Source: DATBHW01 sp035307385
GTDB taxonomy: Bacteria; Chloroflexota; Ktedonobacteria; Ktedonobacterales; DATBGS01
Direction: 5' to 3'
Length of the DNA: 64,000 nt
Assembly: GCA_035307385.1 (NCBI GenBank)
Contig: DATGID010000087.1
Coordinates: 248,001 to 312,000, forward strand
Position numbers and translations under genes: made by a program. Every line of letters begins with the position of its first letter. Within the stretch, counting starts at the first letter, position 1. The notes below the pieces were generated by a model. The model did no database searches. It had not been told where the DNA came from and was given only the letters and a program-made list of their open reading frames with translations. Positions 8,590 through 16,052 of this stretch are shown here, piece after piece.

Positions 8590-9447
8590 ATGAAGCTCAG
8601 TTTCTCAACGGCATCTTTCTATCACTTACCCTTACGCTTCACCCTTGGTGTGGCGCGTGATCTCGGCTTCGATGGTGTGGAACTCGTCGTAGGGCCGGAA
8701 TACCTCCTGTTCGGGGAGCGCCGGACGCGGGAACTCTTGACCAGCATGGGAGTGACACCACTCAGCTTGCACCCCCCGCTGCGGCGCATGCCTGGCTGGC
8801 CGATCAACCATGTGAAGAATGTGCTGCGCGCGGTGGAAGCAGCGCGGACGTTCGATTGTGAAGTGGTGGTCATTCACGCCACTGATGCCTGGCAAGAGGG
8901 CAATCGGCGCTGGCGCGAATATGCGGCGGCTATGAAGGCCGCCCAGGCGGCAGAAGGACCGCCGATTACGATTGCTGTTGAGATCAGCCAGTTTACCAAA
9001 CGCAGGTGGCGCGAGGCCATGGACGATGTGGATACGGTGCTGCGCTTTGTGGAAGATCAGGGCGAGCAGGTAGGGATTACGCTGGATACGGCGCATACGG
9101 GCGCGAACGGCGATGGCCTGCTCGAACTCTACGCGAAGGTGCGCCCGCGCCTGCGCAACATCCATCTGAGCGATTGGCTGCTGCGCGGCGGGGACCATCA
9201 CACGCATCTGGTGCCAGGCGAGGGCGCGCTGCCTCTGGCCGAGTTTTTGGGTGTGCTGGCCCGCGATGCCTATGCCGGGCTGGTGACCTTGGAAGTCAGC
9301 CCGGTGCATCTGCATGCCTGGAGTCTGCGCCAGGGCCGCGCCCTCCTGGCGGAATCACTGGATTTTGTGCGCGCCAATCTATCAGCGACTGAGCAACGAC
9401 AGCACAGCGTTTCGCTGGAGGAAAGCGCGCGCAGCCAGCAGGTGTGA
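8590..9447 (+). CDS. Sugar phosphate isomerase/epimerase-like TIM-barrel protein
   Basis: A 285-residue protein of the xylose isomerase-like / AP-endonuclease-2 barrel family. Metal-site motifs are visible: LSLHPPL, VVIHATDAW, IAVEIS (Glu), ITLDTAHTG (Asp, His), IHLSDW (His, Asp), HLVPGEGALPL and VTLEVSP (Glu). These are typical of sugar isomerases, epimerases and inosose-metabolism enzymes, and substrate cannot be chosen. The ATG at 8590 has no clear ribosome site. TTGACA at 8553-8558 with a poor -10 could give a leaderless or near-leaderless message, but that is weak. No sugar operon surrounds it. Confidence 0.78.
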   Translation: MKLSFSTASFYHLPLRFTLGVARDLGFDGVELVVGPEYLLFGERRTRELLTSMGVTPLSLHPPLRRMPGWPINHVKNVLRAVEAARTFDCEVVVIHATDAWQEGNRRWREYAAAMKAAQAAEGPPITIAVEISQFTKRRWREAMDDVDTVLRFVEDQGEQVGITLDTAHTGANGDGLLELYAKVRPRLRNIHLSDWLLRGGDHHTHLVPGEGALPLAEFLGVLARDAYAGLVTLEVSPVHLHAWSLRQGRALLAESLDFVRANLSATEQRQHSVSLEESARSQQV

Positions 9448-9520
9448 ACTCTATCGGTTCGATCAAAGAGAGGTGCCAGGATACAAAAGACATGCTGCAT
9501 GAGGCGCAGGAGGAGAGTGC

Positions 9521-9925
9521 ATGTTTCGTCGGCTTGAATCACTTTTTGCTGCCCTGGGGCTGCTGGCGGCCTTTGGCGGGGCTTATTACTTTGCCGATGT
9601 GGGCAAGATGACACTGGTGAATATCTGGAGCGGTCTGGCTGTGCTGGCTGCGGCGTTCACTTTTTTCGGTATCTCCTCATCCATTCACGGCCACCAGGCG
9701 CATACGCGGCTCTCGGTCTTTGTGGGCTTCTTGCTGTCGCTGGGGGTGGCACTGTATGTGCGCTCGACCTATCCTGCGGCGCAATACTCCTTTCTCCCCG
9801 AGGCAGGGCTGCTGTTGTTGACGCTCATTTGCTCAGAGATGCGTGTGGCACTCAAAGAGCCTGATCGTCGCAAACCGGAGCACGTTGGCGCTGCCCGCCA
9901 CCAGGGGGCGCATCGCCGTCGCTAG
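9521..9925 (+). CDS. Small hypothetical membrane protein
   Basis: A 134-residue protein with hydrophobic segments at about residues 7-27, 32-52, 64-82 and 90-107, so probably four transmembrane helices, and a basic, histidine-rich tail (RRKPEHVGAARHQGAHRRR). GGCGCAGGAGGAGAGTGC precedes the ATG, a strong ribosome site. It lies 73 bases after the TIM-barrel gene and may be co-transcribed. No family recognised. Confidence 0.7.
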   Translation: MFRRLESLFAALGLLAAFGGAYYFADVGKMTLVNIWSGLAVLAAAFTFFGISSSIHGHQAHTRLSVFVGFLLSLGVALYVRSTYPAAQYSFLPEAGLLLLTLICSEMRVALKEPDRRKPEHVGAARHQGAHRRR

Positions 9926-9982
9926 GGTGCAAGCTGTCTTCAGGCTGCTGCTTGTGTCGTTTCTCGTTGGTGGTTGAAGCAG

Positions 9983-10969
9983 TCAGGCTCTGCCGCTCTG
10001 TGCCGCTTCCAGCCAGCGCTCTCCATGCAGCGCGTGGCTGAGGATCATGCCTTCGCGGATGCCGCGCTGGCTGATCTCCATGACTTCGGCTTGCATGTGG
10101 TCCATCATCGATGCCAGGACGACCGCGCCCGCGCCAAGGATGCGGGCACGCTGGCCCTCCACCGCGTGGCGGTCCGCCACTTCCTGGGCTGGCAGCGCTG
10201 TCAGTGCTGTGATAGCCTGTTCAACCTCCGCTCGTGAGAGGTTGGCTCGTTCTCCGGGCACATGCAGCGCCTGGCGCGCAAAATAGAGCAACGTAGTTGC
10301 TGTGCCGCCGCAGGCGATCAGAAGATGGGTATCTTGCGCCTGTGGAAGCGCCTGTGCTCTCAGCACTGCCTCGGTCTCGCGGCGCACGGATTGGAGTTCG
10401 TCAAGCCTGGGCGGGTCCGAACGGACAAAGCGGTCATGCAGCCCACCAGAGCCAAGCGGCAGGGAGCGCCTCCAATTCAGACGGCGTCCACGGCCCAGCA
10501 CCAGTTCCATGCTGCCACCGCCCAGGTCGGCTACAGCTACTGGCTGCTCCGGTGAGAGGTTGCGGTCACTGATAGCCCCCCAGAAGGTAAGCGACGCTTC
10601 TTGCTCGCCACTGATGACGGGTATTTCCAGCCCTAGCTCGGTCTTCGCGCCTGTCAGAAACTCAGGCCCGTTGGCGGCTAGGCGCATGACCTCGGTTGCC
10701 GCGCACAGAATGGTCTGAGCACCCGAGGCCGTCGCCAGATTGCGCAAGCGCCGCAGCGCTGCCATACCGCGCTCGGCGCGTTCGGGCGCGATGCGCCCGG
10801 TGGCGCTCACTCCAGCGCCCAGACGCACGAACTCCAGTTCATCGGCCAGCACCTCCAGGGTGCTGCCATCGCTCAGGCGAGGAATGGCGACGACCAGATG
10901 AATCGTATTGCTGCCTACGTCTATGGCTGCCACCGGCTGATTGGGCGCTGAAGAAGCTTGCTGTTCCAT
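9983..10969 (-). CDS. Ppx/GppA phosphatase family protein
   Basis: A 328-residue ASKHA-fold phosphatase of the exopolyphosphatase / pppGpp phosphohydrolase family. The phosphate-1 motif is AAIDVGSNTIHLVVA, the phosphate-2 motif VADLGGGSMELVLG, and IACGGTATTLLYFA and GAGAVVLASMMDHMQ follow. It lacks the C-terminal HD extension of long Ppx proteins, as is common in Chloroflexota and Actinomycetota. It would act on inorganic polyphosphate or on stringent-response nucleotides; which cannot be decided. It converges on the small membrane protein gene. Confidence 0.9.
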   Translation of the reverse strand: MEQQASSAPNQPVAAIDVGSNTIHLVVAIPRLSDGSTLEVLADELEFVRLGAGVSATGRIAPERAERGMAALRRLRNLATASGAQTILCAATEVMRLAANGPEFLTGAKTELGLEIPVISGEQEASLTFWGAISDRNLSPEQPVAVADLGGGSMELVLGRGRRLNWRRSLPLGSGGLHDRFVRSDPPRLDELQSVRRETEAVLRAQALPQAQDTHLLIACGGTATTLLYFARQALHVPGERANLSRAEVEQAITALTALPAQEVADRHAVEGQRARILGAGAVVLASMMDHMQAEVMEISQRGIREGMILSHALHGERWLEAAQSGRA

Positions 10970-11083
10970 GGCTGTCCTTTAGAGAATGTTGCTCTGCTGA
11001 TTTAGAGGCCACTGCGTTGATGCATGTTCCTTGATGAGGCCGCTGCATCCCAGGTCTTCAGACGTGGGTTAGGCAGCCAACGC

Positions 11084-11112
11084 TTGACATGATTCCATCC
11101 TAACTATAGAAT
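11084..11112 (+). promoter_or_regulatory. Near-consensus sigma-70 promoter
   Basis: TTGACA (11084-11089), a 17-base spacer and TAGAAT (11107-11112). It reads toward the TnpB gene, with a predicted start near 11119 in a leader of about 150 bases that begins with an AGAAC-AAAA-GTTCT hairpin (11120-11133). Confidence 0.65.
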
Positions 11113-11272
11113 ATCATTAAGAACAAAAGTTCTAAACTGAAACACAAGGTGGTCTCTCGCCTGAGCTTCAGAACGCCTTGCGAGCGCTCGGGAAGGCTCA
11201 TAAGCCCCCCTTTCCAGGCGAAGTGCTGGGCGTAGGAGCAGTACGTGCGGGCTCAGCAGAAGGAGGCAGTGC

Positions 11273-11998
11273 GTGCCGAAGAACAAGACGTTCAAATACC
11301 GCTTGTGGTATGTCACCTTCTCGTGTGTAGTGTCAGAGGATGCCCCGTTGCCACCATCCAAGGCAGCGGTTGGGCTGGACCTGGGTGTGTTGTACTTCGC
11401 CACCTTATCTACAGGCGAGCATATCGAGAACCCCCGGCACTATCGCAAAGGGCTGAAGCACATCCAGGCGCTTTCCCAGATCAAGGACCGCCGCAAGAAA
11501 GGCTCCCATCGTCGGAAACGCGCCGCGATAGCCCTGGCACGTGCCCATCGCAAGGTCCGCAACCAGCGCGTGAACCATCATCACCAACTCTCCCGTCGCT
11601 TGGTGAACGGGTACGGGCTGATCGCGATGGAAGATTTGTCCATCCTGAACATGACTGCCACGCCCGAACCCAAGCCCGACCCAGAGCATGAGGGCCAGTA
11701 TCTGCCCAACGGTGCGGTAGCCAAGGCGGGACTCAACCAATCCATCTTAGATGCTGGCTGGGGCCAGTTCCAACAAATGTGCATCGTCAAGGCTGAGAGG
11801 GCCGGACGGCGCGTGGTGTTGGTCGACCCCCGCATGACAAGCCAGTTATGCAGCCAGTGTGGTGCAGTGGTCCACAAGACATTGGACCCGCGCTGGCATT
11901 CGTGCGAGTGTGGCGCGGAACTGGACCGTGACCATAACTCGGCGATTACCATTTTGTCTCGGGGCCAGGAAGTGGCCCACAAGGGTACGCTCCTGTAG
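11273..11998 (+). CDS. tnpB: TnpB-family RNA-guided nuclease homologue, N-terminally truncated
   Basis: 241 residues, against about 370-420 in full-length TnpB. The RuvC parts are intact: GLDLGVLYFATL (first Asp), MEDLSIL (Glu) and DRDHNSAITIL (last Asp), with the zinc-finger cysteines CSQC and CECG in between. The N-terminal helical and wedge region before RLWYVTFSCVV is missing; the first residues (PKNKTFKY) do not look like a TnpB N-terminus. Unusually, the GTG at 11273 has a perfect AGGAGG (11261-11266) six bases before it, so the short form could be translated. It may be a decayed gene or an active trimmed variant. Confidence 0.82.
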   Translation: MPKNKTFKYRLWYVTFSCVVSEDAPLPPSKAAVGLDLGVLYFATLSTGEHIENPRHYRKGLKHIQALSQIKDRRKKGSHRRKRAAIALARAHRKVRNQRVNHHHQLSRRLVNGYGLIAMEDLSILNMTATPEPKPDPEHEGQYLPNGAVAKAGLNQSILDAGWGQFQQMCIVKAERAGRRVVLVDPRMTSQLCSQCGAVVHKTLDPRWHSCECGAELDRDHNSAITILSRGQEVAHKGTLL

Positions 11999-12028
11999 AA
12001 GCCTCTTGCTTTTAGGCAAAGGTGCTTC
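11998..12028 (+). ncRNA. Candidate right-end hairpin / omega-RNA scaffold end
   Basis: GAAGC (11998-12002) pairs with GCTTC (12024-12028), and inside it CTCTTGC pairs imperfectly with GGCAAAGG around a TTTTA loop. The hairpin overlaps the TnpB stop, where omega-RNAs of this family end. The RNA itself is inferred only from position. Confidence 0.35.
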
Positions 12029-12144
12029 ACTATGGGCAGGCGTGGGCATCAGGCGCAAGCACAAGGACAACAGGGTAAGCGAGCGATGAACAGACTCATG
12101 ACTGAAGAAAGCAAGTTGCCGACGCGAATCTGGAAGAAAAAGAC

Positions 12145-12173
12145 TTGACATTGAAGAAGCTATGCGGTAATAT
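12145..12173 (+). promoter_or_regulatory. Promoter of the tRNA cluster
   Basis: TTGACA (12145-12150), a 17-base spacer and TAATAT (12168-12173), with a predicted start near 12180, 16 bases before tRNA-Leu. It is one of the best sigma-70 matches in the window. Confidence 0.8.
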
Positions 12174-12195
12174 TGAAGATGTCCAATGCACTTTT

Positions 12196-12281
<86 letters not shown>

Positions 12282-12309
12282 ACGCTGTCCAGGTGGCAGC
12301 GTTTTTTGA

Positions 12310-12396
12310 GGAAGGGTCGCATAGAGGCCTAGTGCGGCGGTTTGCTAAACCGCTAAGGGTTAACGCCCTTCGAGGGTTCGAATCCCTCCCCTTCCG
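12310..12396 (+). tRNA. tRNA-Ser (GCT)
   Basis: GGAAGGG (12310-12316) pairs with CCCTTCC (12389-12395), with discriminator G and no encoded CCA. The anticodon loop TTGCTAA between GCGGT and ACCGC gives GCT. A long variable arm and the GGTTCGAATCC T loop are present. Confidence 0.95.
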
Positions 12397-12404
12397 CTGA
12401 GCCT

Positions 12405-12478
<74 letters not shown>

Positions 12479-12486
12479 CCCACATC

Positions 12487-12516
12487 AGCCCGCCTCACGG
12501 CGGGCTTTGTATTTTT
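12487..12516 (+). terminator. Terminator of the tRNA operon
   Basis: AGCCCGCC (12487-12494) pairs perfectly with GGCGGGCT (12499-12506) around TCAC, followed by TTGTATTTTT. Confidence 0.9.
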
Positions 12517-12686
12517 CTGCATATTGCCCTGCACACGATCCCCCTTTTTTGACGCCAATTCTGACGCCAGTCAGTTCAGAAGAGCCTCCGTAGTATCTGT
12601 GGGAGTGATGGAGTGAGTCCTTGAGCTATGAGCGGGAACCCGGGAACCCGTCTGAACGTCCTTTCTTTTGAAAGGAGGGTCTTTCG

Positions 12687-13265
12687 ATGCACTATCTACG
12701 GAGCATTCCATTGCTCGCGCTGCTTGGGCTGGTTCTGGCCGTGCTGGCTGGATGCGCTCCAGGGGGGAGCGCAGGAACCACAGGAAACGCTGGATCAGCA
12801 GTGAACTCGCCAGTAAGCTCGCCAACGGGAACGGCCACCGCGACTCCTCCCGTGGGAAGGACCCCATCAGCAGGGCCGCCGACTGCTGGCGCGGTCACCT
12901 TGGTTCTCAACCAGACCTCCTATGGGTCGAATGACACCATTCATGTCACTATTCGGAACGGGCTGAAAACCACGATCTATACGGCTGACCATCGCACGGA
13001 TTGCATGCTGGTGCAACTGGAACGCCAGAGCGCTGACACCTGGCAAGCGGTGGCGCCGTGTCGGCTCGAAATTGTGACCAAGATCGTTTCCCTGGCGGCT
13101 GGCTCCTCGACGCCTCAACTGCTTGCCCCCGTCAGCACCAGCCCAGGCTCCGGAGGTTCCTGGCCTGCGGGTACCTACCGCATTGCTTTCGGGTACGGGG
13201 CGGGCAGCCAGGCAGCGCTCACACAGCAGACCGTGGTGTACTCTGCGACCTTTGTAGTCCGGTGA
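12687..13265 (+). CDS. Secreted lipoprotein of unknown function
   Basis: A 192-residue protein with a lipoprotein signal: hydrophobic core at 5-20 and lipobox LAGC with the lipidated Cys at 23. A low-complexity Ser/Thr/Pro linker (about 25-68) leads to a C-terminal beta-rich domain starting VTLVLNQTSYGSNDTIHVTI, which resembles immunoglobulin-like or BsuPI-like beta domains; it includes two cysteines (TDCML and APCRL) that could pair. GAAAGGAGGG precedes the ATG. It would be anchored outside the membrane. No partner is evident, and the large secreted gene that converges from the right is not obviously related. Confidence 0.75.
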   Translation: MHYLRSIPLLALLGLVLAVLAGCAPGGSAGTTGNAGSAVNSPVSSPTGTATATPPVGRTPSAGPPTAGAVTLVLNQTSYGSNDTIHVTIRNGLKTTIYTADHRTDCMLVQLERQSADTWQAVAPCRLEIVTKIVSLAAGSSTPQLLAPVSTSPGSGGSWPAGTYRIAFGYGAGSQAALTQQTVVYSATFVVR

Positions 13266-13289
13266 ATCGCGTGGTCTGCCACACACAAG

Positions 13290-13348
13290 GAGACCCTCCC
13301 ACCGCTTGCGCCACTCACAAGGCCGCAAACGGTGAAAGGGTCTCTTTT
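13290..13348 (+). terminator. Terminator-like nested hairpin after lipoprotein gene
   Basis: GAGACCCT (13290-13297) pairs with AGGGTCTC (13337-13344), followed by TTTT; inside, CACCG (13300-13304) pairs with CGGTG (13330-13334). It lies between the convergent lipoprotein and secreted-protein genes. Confidence 0.6.
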
Positions 13349-13393
13349 CCTCACTCAGAGAGTGCGGAGGCTCAGGTGGTGCCTCTCCGCCAG

Positions 13394-15163
13394 TTAGACC
13401 CTGGCGATAAAGGTTGCCCAGTCGCCACTAATGGAATACTGAGAGGACACCCAGATGTGGTTCGTGCTGAAGCCATCATAGGAGGCAGCTTCAAAGTCTC
13501 CCCACCGCGTGTCAAACGTCGGCGAGGGACCTTTCACAATAAACTTGGCATTCCCGATGGTCCCCAGAGGGTCTGAAGCCTTGCGAGAGACCACCATAAT
13601 GCTCGGATTCAGGGTCCCACTCATGGTGTCGAAGACCATCACCAGCCGCCCATTTTTATCCTGCATCATCGCCCCAAAGGAAGCTGCCTGATCTCCAGGG
13701 AAGGCGAGGTAGCCGCTCTGGAAGAGTCCGGCGATGGGGGAGCTCGAGAAATGTGCGACCTGAATTTGGCCCCACAGGATGCCGGGCACGACATTGTTGA
13801 AGATTCCGCCATTGCTGACCGAGGTGTCCAGCGAGAACGAAATCAACCCCGCGCCGCCACCGACGCTGTAGACTGGTGTCCCGGTGATACGGGTATCGAT
13901 GGTTTCGATCACCTGCGTGCCGCCTGGTTCATCCGCGTTGTTCGGCACGATATAGGTGGGATTAGGACCCAGCGTGTTGAACACGAGCGTCCCACCCAGG
14001 GTTTGGTTGGCCGGGTCATAGGCCCAGGTCACAAATCCCTCGCAGACGCTGCTCAGGCAGTTATTCCCAAACGGATCGCCATTCATATTGAACGAATTGA
14101 CGAGGTACTGCACACCTGGATCATTCGCCGGAGTCGTCTCGGTCTCCACAGGTTGAATAGTATCCAGGAAGTCGGTTCCCCCTGTCACCGTCGTGGCGCT
14201 TAACCCCGTAAAGGCCACGGGCGTGACCGGTTTGCCAGCAGCCATGGTCGCCTTGTCAGCGAACTGGGCTTCGGCAAAGTCGTAGTTCCCCGTAGTGAAG
14301 TCGAACATGTTGCCGGTAAAGGCGATGGTCTTGCCGCTGAAGCCAAACTGCGTGTAGTCGGCGCCCGCGTTGACCGTGCCACCCAGCGTCATGTCAAAGC
14401 TATAGACGTGCATCACGCCTGTCTTCAGGTTGATATTTGCCACCCAATACTTGGAGAGGGTCGGGCAGTTGACGCCCACGCCGAAGGCAGCCGCTTCGAC
14501 CTGCAAGGTTGCCGTCCAGAACAGGCCGGTGTTGGGATCGTAGAATGCGCGTGGGTCGGAGAGGAACGGACCTGCCGGGTCACAGTTGTTCGGCGGATTG
14601 GGCACGCCGTACCAGACCTGGTCATTGATTGGGCCGAGCACCAGTTTGCCCGAGGTATTGTAGACCGCATAGGAGGTATTGACGCCCTGCAAGACAAATT
14701 GCGGGGACGTTGCCAGGGCCATATCGGGAGGCTGGCAGCCACCGAAGTAGGGGCAAATGGTGGCCGAATCGGCCATGCCATTGAACCCGACGCTGCTCGA
14801 ATTGCTGCCCGCGCCCGTTGGGGGACTCGTCAGCGCTCGCGCTTTGGGGGCGTTGGTCTCATGTGCCGCTGCCGCTTTTGCTGCCGCCAGATGGGGTGAG
14901 GTGCGTACCGGGATAAACGGATGTGTAGCGGATGATTTGGCAGCAGCGCTGCTTGCGGTTTCTTTCGGAAGCTTGAACACGTTGACCGTGCTTCCCGAGC
15001 TGGCGTGTGTCGCTCCCTTGGTCGCGTGGAGGGTGATCTTTGACGAACCGCTCTGCTGGCTCGCGCTCTGAGCGAACGCGGAGTTCGCACTGAAGACGGT
15101 GATCAGGAGGGCTGCCATAACGAGGATGGAGAAACCATATCCAGGAATATGCCTTCTGTGCAC
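13394..15163 (-). CDS. Large secreted protein of unknown function
   Basis: 589 residues with a Sec signal (basic HRRH, then GFSILVMAALLITVF, cleavage likely after ANSAFA). After a low-complexity Ala/Ser/Thr region (about 33-120), the rest reads as repeated beta strands with WYGVPNPP, DPRAFYDPNTGLFWTATL and RWGDFEAASYDG, which resembles beta-propeller or sialidase-like surface proteins. Cysteines in ICPYFGGC and NNCLSSVC could form disulfides. The GTG at 15163 is chosen over the longer frame to 15250 because AAGGAGG lies directly upstream and the signal peptide then starts at residue 1. It is probably extracellular; enzymatic activity is unknown. Confidence 0.8.
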   Translation of the reverse strand: MHRRHIPGYGFSILVMAALLITVFSANSAFAQSASQQSGSSKITLHATKGATHASSGSTVNVFKLPKETASSAAAKSSATHPFIPVRTSPHLAAAKAAAAHETNAPKARALTSPPTGAGSNSSSVGFNGMADSATICPYFGGCQPPDMALATSPQFVLQGVNTSYAVYNTSGKLVLGPINDQVWYGVPNPPNNCDPAGPFLSDPRAFYDPNTGLFWTATLQVEAAAFGVGVNCPTLSKYWVANINLKTGVMHVYSFDMTLGGTVNAGADYTQFGFSGKTIAFTGNMFDFTTGNYDFAEAQFADKATMAAGKPVTPVAFTGLSATTVTGGTDFLDTIQPVETETTPANDPGVQYLVNSFNMNGDPFGNNCLSSVCEGFVTWAYDPANQTLGGTLVFNTLGPNPTYIVPNNADEPGGTQVIETIDTRITGTPVYSVGGGAGLISFSLDTSVSNGGIFNNVVPGILWGQIQVAHFSSSPIAGLFQSGYLAFPGDQAASFGAMMQDKNGRLVMVFDTMSGTLNPSIMVVSRKASDPLGTIGNAKFIVKGPSPTFDTRWGDFEAASYDGFSTNHIWVSSQYSISGDWATFIARV

Positions 15164-16052
15164 AGAAACCTCCTTGCCACAAATGGCGCCTACGACATCT
15201 GAAGAAACTTCGACCCGAAGCAGGAGGTGGCCAGCCACGCTGCAGGTCATCCTGTCGAAACAAAGGTCAGTTATTCAGGTCTTAGGCCGTGCACCTCCAT
15301 GTGTCACTCCGGCAAGCGGCAGGCTCCCAGATGCGCTCTGGCATCAAGCACCAGAGCTACAGCAAGCCGAGGGGTACTGCCACACCAGGGAAAGGGAAAC
15401 ATTGATGAATGGGCTGAGCATGGGTGAGCGGTTCAGTTGAGGGGAGGCAAAGCGTTACGCATCCGGTCAAGCCTCCGTCCGACTCTCTTCTCCCGAGGGA
15501 GAAGAGATGGTCTTCCTTCCACGGTGGTCTGCTATTCACCCCTGCCCTGCTTGATATACGAAGGCTGGTTACAAGATGGTGGTTGGAGTAAGCCTTCAGG
15601 AAAAAGCATAAGCCAAACAGCAGGCAAAAGTCAGCAGTGCTGAGCAAACCTGGGCAGGAAAGGAGCCTTGGTAGGCGCATCCGCCTGCTCTTCATCCGGC
15701 GAAAGCACCTGTTGAGAAAAGCAGCCATGGATAGCCTATCTAGGCTAGGGAAAGAGGGGGGCTGGCCGTCAGGCTGCTCTGTCGCCAGTGCCAGAGTAGC
15801 ATCTGAAGAACGTGCAGCGCTGGATGCCCGGAGAGCCGAGCATTCCTCCTGTGAAACACAAACGGGCAAGAAGACAAAGCAAGTGGTTTCTGCCATCATC
15901 ACGGCGGTCTGGATGTTGCAGGGCAGAAAGCCAAGCCTGCCAAGGCTGTGCATACGGCGCTTCGGGAGCTTCCCAGCTTGGAGGCTTATAGTTTTGAGCA
16001 ACGTTTCTGCCAGAAGATACATTTGAAGGCTAGAGAGGCGCGGTGTGCGGTC
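15164..16052. other. About 0.9 kb without a convincing gene
   Basis: Frames on both strands overlap and lack family features; a 221-codon minus-strand frame (15357-16022) is rich in Arg, Ser and Cys and looks like chance. There is one perfect 22-base inverted repeat at 15485-15506. The region may be a decayed mobile element or a long leader of the kinase gene; I cannot identify it. Confidence 0.45.
15485..15506. repeat. Perfect inverted repeat
   Basis: CTCTTCTCCC (15485-15494) and GGGAGAAGAG (15497-15506) form a perfect 10-bp inverted repeat separated by only GA. No T run follows, and no gene ends here. Confidence 0.5.

Larger units (their letters stand above)
11049..12028 (+). mobile_element. 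IS200/IS605-like element with truncated TnpB, no TnpA
   Basis: The element is delimited by candidate end hairpins: CCCAGGTCT/AGACGTGGG at 11049-11068 (9 bp, one mismatch) on the left and an imperfect GAAGC...GCTTC hairpin at 11998-12028 directly after the TnpB stop. IS605-type elements carry such subterminal hairpins, and the right-end one normally overlaps the guide RNA of TnpB. There is no TnpA transposase, so it would be non-autonomous. The ends are inferred from hairpins and gene position, not from a known copy. Confidence 0.5.

Noticed and set aside
15357..16022. 221-codon minus-strand frame
   Set aside because: Composition is rich in Arg, Ser and Cys without domains, it overlaps the upstream part of the kinase frame, and no ribosome site is seen.
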